This document shows, in pieces, positions 14,733 through 22,501 of a DNA stretch of 64,000 nucleotides; the first letter of the stretch is position 1, and each line of letters opens with the position of its first letter. A model generated the notes under the pieces. It saw nothing but the letters and a program-made list of their open reading frames with translations. It searched no databases and had not been told where the DNA came from. The position numbers and the translations under genes were made by a program. Source of the DNA: Gemmatimonadota bacterium (GTDB taxonomy: Bacteria > Gemmatimonadota > Gemmatimonadetes > Gemmatimonadales > Gemmatimonadaceae); NCBI GenBank assembly GCA_020161135.1, contig JAIUOB010000005.1:589446-653445 (forward strand). The letters are read 5' to 3'.

Positions 14733-15932
14733 ATGACCTCTTCTTCCGCTTCCCGCGCCAGCGCGGCCCGGTTGTGTGCGTGTGCGCTCGTCGTCGGTAT
14801 GCTCCTGGCCACGTCCTCAGGCGTCGCGCACGCCCAGGCCGCCCCCCCGCCCCCCCGCGACACCGTCGTCGGCATCCTGCCGCCCAAGAAACCCCTGCCG
14901 CCCGAGGCGCAGAGTGCCGGTGTCACGCGCTTCTCGTTCATTGCGTATGGCGACACGCGCGGGCGACGCGATGGCGTGGCCGAGCAGTACGAGCACTCGC
15001 TCGTGGTGGATGCCATGCTGCGCACGATCCGCGCGATGGAGAACGGCCCCGACCCGGTGAAGTTCGTGCTCCAGAGCGGCGATGCAGTCGTGAACGGGCG
15101 CGACCCGAAGCAGTGGAACGTGAGCTTCGTGGGGCTCATCAATCGCATCACGCAGGACGCGGGGCTGCCGTACTTCCTCGCGCCGGGCAATCACGATGTC
15201 ACCGCAGCCGCGGATCTCGCGTCACCGGGGCGCGCGGAGGGGCTGCAGAACTACCTGCGCGCCGTGGGGCCGCTCATCCCGTCGGACGGGCAGCGTCGGC
15301 GCCTCACCGGCTATCCCACCTATGCGTTCGGCTACGGCAACACCTTCGTCATCGGCTTCGACTCGAACATCGCCGAGGATTCCACGCAGTTGGCGTGGGT
15401 GACGGCGCAGCTCGAGGGGCTCGACCGGCGGCGCTATCCGCACGTGGTCGCGTTCTTCCATCACCCGGCGTACTCGTCGGGGCCGCACGGCGGGGCGATC
15501 ATCGAGACGCCCACGGCCGGGGTGCGGGCGCGCTACATGCCGCTCTTCCGCAAGCACAACGTCGAACTGCTGCTCACAGGGCACGAACACCTGTTCGAGC
15601 ACTTCGTCGAGCGGTGGCGCGATGCGAATGGCACCATGCGGCGCATGGACCAGATCGTGAGCGGCGGCGGCGGCGCGCCGTTGTACGCCTATCAGGGTGA
15701 GCCCGACCTGCGCGCGTATCAACGCGCCGGTGGCGCCGACTCGGTGCGGGTGCAGCACCTGGTGCGGCCCGGTGTCGACCCCGGCCAGAATCCGTACCAC
15801 TTCCTGGTCGTGCACGTGGACGGCCCGCGCCTCTGGGTCGAGGTGCGCGGGGTGGACTTCGGGGCGTCGTTCAATCCGTACCGCAGCAACCGGTCGGCGT
15901 TGAGCGACAGCGGCAGCGTCCGCCAGCCGTAG
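14733..15932 (+). CDS. Secreted calcineurin-like metallophosphoesterase
   Basis: A 399-aa binuclear-metal phosphoesterase, probably exported: a signal peptide covers about residues 1-35 (LCACALVVGMLLATSSGVAHA). Family motifs in order are YGDTRG, SGDAVVNGRD, GNHD, FHHPAYSS and GHEH, which supply the metal ligands. The substrate is unknown; purple-acid-phosphatase or nucleotidase-like roles are possible. It is the first chromosomal gene after attR. Stand-alone, followed by a gene-poor stretch. Confidence 0.85.
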   Translation: MTSSSASRASAARLCACALVVGMLLATSSGVAHAQAAPPPPRDTVVGILPPKKPLPPEAQSAGVTRFSFIAYGDTRGRRDGVAEQYEHSLVVDAMLRTIRAMENGPDPVKFVLQSGDAVVNGRDPKQWNVSFVGLINRITQDAGLPYFLAPGNHDVTAAADLASPGRAEGLQNYLRAVGPLIPSDGQRRRLTGYPTYAFGYGNTFVIGFDSNIAEDSTQLAWVTAQLEGLDRRRYPHVVAFFHHPAYSSGPHGGAIIETPTAGVRARYMPLFRKHNVELLLTGHEHLFEHFVERWRDANGTMRRMDQIVSGGGGAPLYAYQGEPDLRAYQRAGGADSVRVQHLVRPGVDPGQNPYHFLVVHVDGPRLWVEVRGVDFGASFNPYRSNRSALSDSGSVRQP

Positions 15933-16252
15933 GCGCACAGCGAGACACACCTGAAACGCCGTGCGGCCGGAGACGCGTCATGGCGCGCCGTCGGCCTGCT
16001 CGCGGTAGTCGCGCCGCTCGGTGGTGGGGCGGGCGCCGTCGGGTGTCGAGCGCGTGGTGAACGGCGTGCCGGTCGCGTCGGCGGTGGCGCCATGTGCGGC
16101 ACGAGAGGCGCGGGTGGTGGCGGGCTGTCGATCGTAGCGCATGTACATCGGTCGAAGTCTCCAGAAACGAAGAAGGCCCCTCCGTGGGAGGGGCCTCGGT
16201 TCGTTCGACCGGTGCGCCGCTCCCGTTGGTGTCGGGAGGGCGCGGGGTGACG
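15933..16252. other. Intergenic stretch with no recognised gene
   Basis: Frames here are shadow-like. The only clear structure is the terminator hairpin at 16174-16196. Confidence 0.6.
16174..16196 (-). terminator. Rho-independent terminator
   Basis: AGGCCCCTCC and GGAGGGGCCT form a perfect 10-bp stem with a GTG loop. On the minus strand it is followed by TTCTTCGTTT, fitting the end of the BlaI/M56 operon; on the plus strand it could also stop the phosphoesterase transcript. Confidence 0.7.
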
Positions 16253-16378
16253 TCACATCGTGGCGTCGGCCGTGCGCTGCTCCCGGGCAGTAAGGACAAG
16301 TACCGCCGCGACGAGAATCGTCAGGGCGATGGGGAGCAGGCTGATAAGTCGGGCCGAGGCCAGATGCAGCATGGTCAT
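16253..16378 (-). CDS. Small single-pass membrane protein (41 aa)
   Basis: ATG 16378 to TGA 16253 gives 41 residues, most of them one membrane helix (LISLLPIALTILVAAVLVL) with a short charged tail. It lies 60 bp after the M56 gene on the same strand and before the terminator, so it would be the third gene of that operon. No good RBS is visible, which lowers confidence. No family recognised. Confidence 0.4.
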   Translation of the reverse strand: MTMLHLASARLISLLPIALTILVAAVLVLTAREQRTADATM

Positions 16379-16438
16379 GGTTCGGAGGTTCGGCAGGAAA
16401 TGGCGAAAAGTCAAGCGGGGCGGTGACCTATGGTCGCG

Positions 16439-18055
16439 TTACTTCCTGGTCGTCACGACGATGACGCCGTTCGCGCCTTCGCTGCCATAGAGCGCCTGCG
16501 CCTTGTCACCCTTCACGACTTCGACCGACACGATCGACGACACGGGGATTTCCTGCAGCGCGCGTGGGGAGCGCTTGACGCCGTCGACGATGTAGAGCGG
16601 GTCGGCACGCGGGACCTCCATGACCGCCCCCGCCGACGGGCTTCTCATCCGGATGCGCACGGAATCGTCCTTGCTCGGCACAAGACGCAGACCCTGCACC
16701 AGCACGCCGTTGCCCTTCGCGACGCTCGAATCGGGCACGGCCCGGAACGCGACCTTGCTCGGCAGCTCGCGCTCCAGCACCGCCCGCTCTTCCACCGAGC
16801 CCTTGGTCTGGATCCGGACTTCGTTGACCTTGTCGCTCAGGCGACGGATGTTGACCGTGGCGATCGAGTCACCGTTGAGCGCGATCGCCTGTTCGCGCAG
16901 CATCGGCTTGTTGTTCACGAAGTAGACGATGCTGTCCGCCTTCAGGACCGGTGCGAGTTTGCGCTCGGTGGTGGCGACGTCCATGCGTTCGACTTCGGCG
17001 GCGGTGGGGAGTTCTGCGCGGCAGGCCACCGCGACGAGGGCGCCGGCGAGGACCAGCGCGGTGGCGCCGCGAGCGGCGGTGAAGCGAGGCGGGCGGGCAG
17101 TCATGGCGCGCAATCTCCGTTCGAGTTGGGAAGGACTTCCGGGGAAGAGCGAGGGGGACACGAGGGAGGGGAGCAGGGCCGGGCGGAGCGCGCGCTGGTC
17201 GTGGAGCGCGCCCGTGTCACCGGGACGTGCCGCCGCCAGCAGCAGTTCGGCGTAGCGACGCGGCGACGACTCGCTCGCCAGCACACGCGCGTCGCAGTCG
17301 AGTTCGATGGCCAGGCGGAGACGCGACAGCATGGCCCACGCCGGCAGGTTCCACGGCATGAGTGCCACCAGGCCACATCCGGCGAGGAGCAGCGCGGGAT
17401 CACCGGCCTCGACGTGCGCACGCTCGTGGCGCACCGCAAGGGTGCGGCTCACATCGTCGCGATCGGCCAACCAGCGCGGCACGAGAATGCGTGGGGCATC
17501 GACACCGACGACCATGGGGCCGAGCGACTCGGTGAGCTGCACGGGGGTACCGTCGACGATCCGCGTGGGGAGGTGCGCCGCGAGACGCTGCTGCCGGCGA
17601 TAGCCGACCACGAGCACGCTGAGGAGCATCAGCGAGGTAGCGGGCCACACCACGACAAGGCTCCACTGCACCCCCTGCGGAAGGCTCGCGACATCCGCGG
17701 CCACTCGCGCTGACGCGGCGGTGAGGCGGCCGGTGAGGCGGCCCGTCATGTCGTCCACCATCGTCATGAGCGCTCTGGCGAACGACGGCGCGGGCGCCGT
17801 GATCGTCGAGGGGGCGAGGTCGCGCAGGTCGACGGGCGGCTGCAACGGTCCCGTCGGCGCGGCATCGCGTCGCACGAGCAGGGCGCCGCTCACGAGGGCG
17901 GCGCCGAGGAGGGCGCTGCTCCACACGATGCGGGCGGGGACGCGGCGGCGCAGGAGCTGCTGCGCTCCATACGCCGCCAGCGCGAGCAGCGCGCTGGTGA
18001 CGCTCGCGACGAGCAGCCAGGACACGAGCGTCGTGGCGAGGGCGGTGACGGTCAT
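16439..18055 (-). CDS. M56/BlaR1-like membrane metallopeptidase with C-terminal TonB-plug-like domain
   Basis: A 538-aa sensor-protease partner of the BlaI repressor. Helices at about 8-32, 41-61 and 131-151 precede the zinc motif HERAH (210-214), with the further ligand Glu251 in ELDCD. A last TM lies at about 329-345. In BlaR1 a penicillin-sensor domain would follow; here about 140 residues of periplasmic sequence end in DPLYIVDGV...YGSEGANGVIVVTTRK (486-538). This matches the plug region of SusC/TonB-dependent receptors. The ligand is thus unlikely to be a beta-lactam by the classic route. ATG overlaps the blaI-like stop (ATGA). Confidence 0.85.
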   Translation of the reverse strand: MTVTALATTLVSWLLVASVTSALLALAAYGAQQLLRRRVPARIVWSSALLGAALVSGALLVRRDAAPTGPLQPPVDLRDLAPSTITAPAPSFARALMTMVDDMTGRLTGRLTAASARVAADVASLPQGVQWSLVVVWPATSLMLLSVLVVGYRRQQRLAAHLPTRIVDGTPVQLTESLGPMVVGVDAPRILVPRWLADRDDVSRTLAVRHERAHVEAGDPALLLAGCGLVALMPWNLPAWAMLSRLRLAIELDCDARVLASESSPRRYAELLLAAARPGDTGALHDQRALRPALLPSLVSPSLFPGSPSQLERRLRAMTARPPRFTAARGATALVLAGALVAVACRAELPTAAEVERMDVATTERKLAPVLKADSIVYFVNNKPMLREQAIALNGDSIATVNIRRLSDKVNEVRIQTKGSVEERAVLERELPSKVAFRAVPDSSVAKGNGVLVQGLRLVPSKDDSVRIRMRSPSAGAVMEVPRADPLYIVDGVKRSPRALQEIPVSSIVSVEVVKGDKAQALYGSEGANGVIVVTTRK

Positions 18056-18456
18056 GCGGCACCTCCGTTGCCATTGCCGTTGGCATCGTCGTCGCCCAGG
18101 CGCTCGGCGAGCAGGGCCCGCATGCGCTCGAGTTCGTCGCGGCCGAGCTTGCGGTCGCTCACGAGCTGGGCGAAGAGCCGCTCGGTGGAGCCATGGAAGA
18201 TGGCGTCCTTGATGCGGGTGATGGCGCTCTTGCCCGCGCGGTCGGCTGCGACGGTGGGGAAGTAGCGGTAGGCGCGCCCCTCGGGTTCGTGACGGACGTA
18301 GCCCTTCTCCTCGAGGATCTGGAGGGCCGAGAGGACGCTGGTGTAGGCGAGGTCCTCGTCGAGGTGCTCGCGGACCTCGGCCACCGTGGCGGACTCGAGG
18401 CGCCAGAGGACGGACATCACGGCGAGCTCGCGGGGGGGGAAGTGATAGTCGGTCAC
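18052..18456 (-). CDS. BlaI/MecI/CopY-family repressor
   Basis: A 134-aa winged-helix repressor: FPPRELAVMSVLWRLESATVAEVREH, then AYTSVLSALQILEEKGYV, then the wing EGRAYRYFP. The C-terminal helices should dimerise; cleavage by the M56 partner relieves repression in known systems. Start GTG 18456 directly precedes the domain; 110 residues in frame upstream come from GC repeats and are rejected. No Shine-Dalgarno is seen. The C-terminus is Asn/Gly-rich (DDANGNGNGG). Confidence 0.85.
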   Translation of the reverse strand: MTDYHFPPRELAVMSVLWRLESATVAEVREHLDEDLAYTSVLSALQILEEKGYVRHEPEGRAYRYFPTVAADRAGKSAITRIKDAIFHGSTERLFAQLVSDRKLGRDELERMRALLAERLGDDDANGNGNGGAA

Positions 18457-18510
18457 GAGCGGAGGGCGGGGTGAGGCGTTGCGGTGGCGGGGCGCTACGG
18501 GTTCTCCAGT

Positions 18511-18539
18511 AGTATGTGCGGGGAGGGGCTGGCTGTCAA
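18511..18539 (-). promoter_or_regulatory. Sigma-70-type promoter of blaI-M56 operon
   Basis: On the minus strand TTGACA (18539-18534), a 17-bp spacer and CATACT (18516-18511) lie about 50 bp before the GTG start. It is the best promoter match in this part of the window. The repressor probably binds here. Confidence 0.6.
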
Positions 18540-18555
18540 CGGGTTTTTCAGTAGA

Positions 18556-18604
18556 GGGGCCGTGGGTCGTGGGCCGTGGGCCGGGGGCCGTGGGCCGGGG
18601 GCCG
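18556..18604. repeat. Heptamer array A (7 units of TGGGCCG type)
   Basis: Seven direct 7-bp units vary only at position 1 (G/T) apart from one TGGGTCG. It is the same unit and strand as array B at 19149-19268. It separates the blaI promoter from the four-helix-bundle gene. Confidence 0.85.
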
Positions 18605-18678
18605 GGGGGGCGTAGGAATGATCTGGCGCGCGCCGATCTGATGACGGCGGACAGCGTCAGCACCGTCATGCTTGGCGC

Positions 18679-19137
18679 ATGCAGGACTTCCGACGACTTC
18701 GGGTGTGGGAGCAGGCGCATCACCTCGCGGTGCATACGCTGCGAGAGATTGGGCGTGCGCCACGCGCCAATACGGCGCTGCGACATCAGCTCACGCGGTC
18801 GGTCGCATCAGTTGCGGCCAACATCGCCGAGGGCGCATCGCAACGCAGTCGCGCGAAGTACGCGCACTTGCTCAGCGTTGCGCTGGGGTCATTGGTGGAA
18901 TCGCACAACCACTTGCTGCTGCTCTCTGCGATCGGAGGGATCGACGAGAGCGTGGCTGACCGACTCATTGGGCGCATCGAACAGCTACGCCCGATGTTGA
19001 TCCGCCTGGAGCAGATCGTGAGCGCCGAGGCCAGGGGTACTGGAGTCGTTCCCCATGGCCCACGGCCCATGGCTCATGGCGCAGCACCTCAGAGCACACG
19101 GCTCACGACCGGGGCGCGCGATGGGCGTGAGCCATGA
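18679..19137 (+). CDS. Four-helix-bundle protein, S23/IVP type
   Basis: A 152-aa protein. Residues 1-118 match the four-helix-bundle family first seen in 23S rRNA intervening sequences and related to Avd of diversity-generating retroelements: DFRRLRVWEQAHHLAV, SVASVAANIAEGASQRS, then LGSLVESHNHLLLL. The biochemical role of stand-alone members is unknown. The last 34 residues come from heptamer repeats (PHGPRPMAHG) and are probably not folded. The gene sits between two heptamer arrays. An inverted repeat ATGACGG/CCGTCAT (18641-18669) lies just upstream. No reverse transcriptase or rRNA gene is near. Confidence 0.85.
   Translation: MQDFRRLRVWEQAHHLAVHTLREIGRAPRANTALRHQLTRSVASVAANIAEGASQRSRAKYAHLLSVALGSLVESHNHLLLLSAIGGIDESVADRLIGRIEQLRPMLIRLEQIVSAEARGTGVVPHGPRPMAHGAAPQSTRLTTGARDGREP
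19055..19082. repeat. Four heptamer units in inverse orientation
   Basis: ATGGCCC, ACGGCCC, ATGGCTC and ATGGCGC are reverse-complement forms of the array unit, inside the 3' coding end of the four-helix-bundle gene. Positions 19057-19073 pair perfectly over 17 bp with 19161-19177 in array B. Confidence 0.75.
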
Positions 19138-19148
19138 GGACCTAAGGC

Positions 19149-19268
19149 GTGGGCCGGGGGGCCATGGGCCGTGGGCCGTGGGCCGAGGGCCGGGGGCCGG
19201 GGGCCGGGGGCCGTGGGCCGGGGGCCGAGGGCCGGGGGCCGAGGGCCGGGGGCCGAGGGCCATGGGCC
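19149..19268. repeat. Heptamer array B (17 units of NNGGGCC)
   Basis: Seventeen direct units; 16 are 7 bp and one is 8 bp. GGGCC is constant and the first two bases vary (GT, GA, GG, AT). It ends 14 bp before the stop of the isomerase gene. Confidence 0.9.
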
Positions 19269-19282
19269 GGGAGGGGGCTACA

Positions 19283-20173
19283 TCACACGAGGCACACCGC
19301 TACCGCGTCGCGGAGCGACTGGATTCCATCCCTCCCCTTCGGAATGAACTCGTGCGCGAACGCGCCGCTGAATCCGATGTTCGCAATGGCCTCGGCGATG
19401 CCGCGGTAGTTCAGCTCCTGCGCGCCGTCGATCTCGTTGCGGCCGGGGACGCCCGCGGTGTGCACATGCGCGATCCACGGGAGGTTCGCGCGAAAGGTTG
19501 CGATGACATCGCCCTCCATGACCTGCATGTGGTAGATGTCGTACAGCAGGCGGAACGACGGACTGTTCACGCCCTTCGCGACCTCGACGGCCCACGCGGT
19601 GCGGTCGGCGTGGTAGTCCTTGTGATCGACCTTGCTGTTCAGCATCTCCATGCACAGGACCACGCCATGGCGCTCGGCGGTGGGCGTGAGCCGCTTGAGG
19701 CCGGTGATGCAGTTGGCAATGCCTTCGGCGTCGCTGAGTCCGGCCTTGTTGCCACTGAAGACGACGATCTTGCGGACGCCCGCCGCGGCAGCGCGCGGAA
19801 TGTACGCCTCGCCGTCGGCGACGAGCTTGTCATGGTTGGCGGTGCGATTGAAGCCGACGGGGATGGTCCCCCAACTGTTGCCCATGGTACAGGTGAGGCC
19901 GTACTGCTTCGGCACCTCCCACTCGTCAGGGCCCAGCAGGTCGATGCCGACCAGCCCCATGGCCTTGCCGGCGGCGCACAGGTCGTGAATCGGCGTGCGC
20001 GCAAAGCACCAGCGCGCGACCGACTGATTGAGGCGACCACGTCGAGGCGCGCTCTCGCTGAGCGCCTGCGTTCCCAGTGCGTGCGCGGCATCGAGACCCC
20101 CCAACGCGGTCGCGCCGAGCGCGCCCGCGCCGAGGGTGAGCGCGCGGCGACGGGAGAGTGGCGTGTCGGGCAT
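19283..20173 (-). CDS. Hydroxypyruvate-isomerase-like TIM-barrel protein, Tat-exported
   Basis: A 296-aa sugar isomerase/epimerase-type barrel. A Tat signal (SRRRALTLGAGALGATALGG) starts the protein, so it acts outside the cytoplasm. Barrel motifs are CMEMLNSKVDHKDY (metal-binding Glu), LLYDIYHMQ, AHVHTAGVPGR and AHEF near the end, as in the Hyi family. The start overlaps the GMC stop as TGATG, placing it in an exported sugar oxidation operon. The exact substrate is unknown. Confidence 0.85.
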   Translation of the reverse strand: MPDTPLSRRRALTLGAGALGATALGGLDAAHALGTQALSESAPRRGRLNQSVARWCFARTPIHDLCAAGKAMGLVGIDLLGPDEWEVPKQYGLTCTMGNSWGTIPVGFNRTANHDKLVADGEAYIPRAAAAGVRKIVVFSGNKAGLSDAEGIANCITGLKRLTPTAERHGVVLCMEMLNSKVDHKDYHADRTAWAVEVAKGVNSPSFRLLYDIYHMQVMEGDVIATFRANLPWIAHVHTAGVPGRNEIDGAQELNYRGIAEAIANIGFSGAFAHEFIPKGRDGIQSLRDAVAVCLV

Positions 20174-21900
20174 CAGAGCGCCCTCCGCTTGAGTTCGGCG
20201 ACGGCGTGCGCGGCGGCGCGCGCCGTGAGGGCCATGTAGGTGATGGACGGATTCTGGCAGGCGCTGCTGGCCATCGCGGCGCCATCGGTGATGAAGAGGT
20301 TGGGGACGTCCCAACTCTGGTTCCAGCCATTGAGCACGCCGTCCTTCGCGGTTTTCGCCATGCGCGCGCCACCCATCTCGTGAATGCAGTGCCCGGGCGG
20401 TTGCATGGTGCGACTGGGGCGCACGTTGGTGCAGCCGGCGGCCTCCATGATCTCGACGCCGCTGGCAATGATGTCGCGATTCATGGCCTTCTCGTTCTCC
20501 CGCCAGGTGACGTCGATGCGCGCCGCCGGGATGCCCCACTTGTCCTTCACCGCCGGATCGAGCGTGATGGTGTTGTCGGCGTAGGGCAGCGTTTCCCCCC
20601 AGCCGCCGGCTGAGAGTCCCCACGGGCCGAGATCGTCGATGAGGGACTGCTTGAAGTCAGCACCCCACCCGGCCATGCCGCCGCCGCGGCCCCAGCCGCT
20701 GCGACTCGAGCCGCCCTGCATGCCGTAGCCGCGCAGGAAGTCCTTGCTCTGGGTCTTCACGTTGCGGAAGCGCGCGATGTAGATGCCGTTGGGGCGCCGC
20801 CCGATGGTGCGCTTGTCGAGGAAGCCGGGCATGGTCCCGCCGGCGCCCGAGCCGTAATGGTGGTCCATGACGTACTTGCCGAGTGTGCCGCTGCTGTTGG
20901 CAAGTCCCTCGGGGAAGCGCGAGCCCGTGGAGTTGAGCAGCAGGCGCACGCTCTCGATGGTGGACGCACAGAGGAAGACGACCTTGGCCTCGAAGGTGTG
21001 CTCCTGCATGGTCGTTGCATCGATGACGCGCACGCCGCGGGCCCGCTTGCGGGTGGCGTCGTACAGGACTTCGGCCACGACACTGTGCGGCCGCAAGGTG
21101 AGGCGCCCGGTGCGCCGCGCCGCCGGGAGCGTGCTGCCGATGCTGTTGAAGTACGAGTGCGTGACGCAGCCGCGTTCGCACGGGCCGCAGTAGTGGCAGG
21201 CGGCGCGCCCGTTGTGGTTGCGCGTGAGAATGGCGGCGCGCCCGATGGTGAGCAGGCGCTCGCCGCCGAAGGCCTTGAGGAGGTTCTCGCGGGCGTGTCG
21301 CTCGACCACGGTCATGGCCATGGGCGGCAGGAACTCCCCGTCCGGAAGCTGCGCGAGTCCTTCGGTGGCGCCGGTCACGCCGATGAACCGCTCGACGTGC
21401 GCGTACCACGGCGCGATGTCCTTGTAGCGAATGGGCCAGTCGGTGCCGTGTCCGTCCTTCGCGTTGGCCTCGAAGTCGAGGTCGCTCCAGCGATAGACCT
21501 GGCGCCCCCACATGATGGAGCGGCCGCCGACCTGCCGTCCGCGGAACCACTTGAAGTCGGAGGCTGTCGGCGTCGTGTACGGATTGTCGTGGTCGTTGAC
21601 GAAGAACTTGCGGCCGACTTCGTCGCAGGCGTAGCACTGCCGCTGCACGGGCTGGGTGCGTTCGAGGTCGTGGCGATCACCCCAGCCGCGGAACTTCATG
21701 TCGTACGGTTGCACATGCTCGACGAAGTCCTTGCCGCTGGGGTCGACGGGACCGCCGGCCTCCAGCACGAGCGTCGCCAGGCCACGTTCGGTGAGCTCCT
21801 TGGCGGCCCATCCGCCGCTGATGCCGCTGCCGACGACGATCGCGTCGTAGCTGCGCCGCTCGCGCGGCTGGCGTGTGCCGAGGCTGATGAACTCAGGCAT
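20173..21900 (-). CDS. GMC-family FAD oxidoreductase (gluconate 2-dehydrogenase-type large subunit)
   Basis: A 575-aa flavoprotein that oxidises sugars or alcohols. The FAD-binding signature is VVGSGISGGWAAKEL near residue 20, with LVLEAGG after it. A Cys-rich motif CHYCGPCERGC sits near 210, and the C-terminal GMC domain has HEMGGARM and NPSITYMAL. It is preceded by the small subunit with an 8-nt overlap, and the two should form a complex. The protein has no signal of its own and may be co-exported with the Tat partner. Start ATG 21900. Confidence 0.9.
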   Translation of the reverse strand: MPEFISLGTRQPRERRSYDAIVVGSGISGGWAAKELTERGLATLVLEAGGPVDPSGKDFVEHVQPYDMKFRGWGDRHDLERTQPVQRQCYACDEVGRKFFVNDHDNPYTTPTASDFKWFRGRQVGGRSIMWGRQVYRWSDLDFEANAKDGHGTDWPIRYKDIAPWYAHVERFIGVTGATEGLAQLPDGEFLPPMAMTVVERHARENLLKAFGGERLLTIGRAAILTRNHNGRAACHYCGPCERGCVTHSYFNSIGSTLPAARRTGRLTLRPHSVVAEVLYDATRKRARGVRVIDATTMQEHTFEAKVVFLCASTIESVRLLLNSTGSRFPEGLANSSGTLGKYVMDHHYGSGAGGTMPGFLDKRTIGRRPNGIYIARFRNVKTQSKDFLRGYGMQGGSSRSGWGRGGGMAGWGADFKQSLIDDLGPWGLSAGGWGETLPYADNTITLDPAVKDKWGIPAARIDVTWRENEKAMNRDIIASGVEIMEAAGCTNVRPSRTMQPPGHCIHEMGGARMAKTAKDGVLNGWNQSWDVPNLFITDGAAMASSACQNPSITYMALTARAAAHAVAELKRRAL

Positions 21901-22459
21901 CGCGGCCCGCCCCCCGCACCGGCATCGGTGCCGCACCGTCAAACATGCCCGGCATGATCTGGGTCTTGAGGACCTCGCGCTGCACGCGCGCGCTGGTGAA
22001 ATAGCCGTGCACGACGAGCCCCTTGAGCCGGCTGTAGCCGCGGGCGGCGGGGGTGGTGCGATCTGCCGGCTGGTCGAGCGCGTTCATGACCGTCGCCAGC
22101 GGTGCGCCGGTGAGCCCGGCGAGCGGCTGGCCGGTGCGCTCGCGTGCCAGCACATCCATGGCATCGAGGCCATCGCGCAACTGCGCGCGTTCGGCGTCGG
22201 TGTAGTAGCCGGCGACGATGACTTCGACGAACGCGAGCACGTCGACATCGTTGGCGCCCGGTGTGTCGGTGCGCGGGATGATCGCGTCGGCGACGGTGCG
22301 GACGATGGCGCGTTGCGCGTCGGTGAGCGGGGCGGGCTGCGGCGTGTCGCCGGCGAGCACCTGGGCCCACGCCTGCGCGGCCTGCGCCTGCGCGTGCCGG
22401 GGGATGAACGACAGGGCTGCCGCGGATGCAGCAGCCCTGAGGAGATCACGACGAAGCAT
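21893..22459 (-). CDS. Gluconate 2-dehydrogenase subunit 3-like protein
   Basis: A 188-aa exported small subunit. The Tat-like leader is LRRDLLRAAASAAALSF. Family features are IVRTVADAIIPRTDTPGANDV and a C-terminal VHGYFTSARVQREVLK. It supports maturation or export of the GMC subunit, whose start overlaps its end. Probably the first gene of a three-gene operon; the gene 42 bp upstream may belong too. Confidence 0.88.
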   Translation of the reverse strand: MLRRDLLRAAASAAALSFIPRHAQAQAAQAWAQVLAGDTPQPAPLTDAQRAIVRTVADAIIPRTDTPGANDVDVLAFVEVIVAGYYTDAERAQLRDGLDAMDVLARERTGQPLAGLTGAPLATVMNALDQPADRTTPAARGYSRLKGLVVHGYFTSARVQREVLKTQIMPGMFDGAAPMPVRGAGRDA

Positions 22460-22501
22460 GGGGGCGCGGCGGGGAGGGAAGGGGCCGGCCCCAGCGGCCG
22501 G

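Noticed and set aside
18457..18786. 110-residue N-terminal extension of the BlaI-like repressor
   Set aside because: It is encoded by the GC heptamer array and promoter region and has no resemblance to the family.
18679..19137. Accessory (Avd) protein of a diversity-generating retroelement
   Set aside because: No reverse transcriptase, template repeat or variable repeat is present in the window.
18556..19268. CRISPR-like array
   Set aside because: Units are 7 bp in tandem with no spacers and no cas genes nearby.
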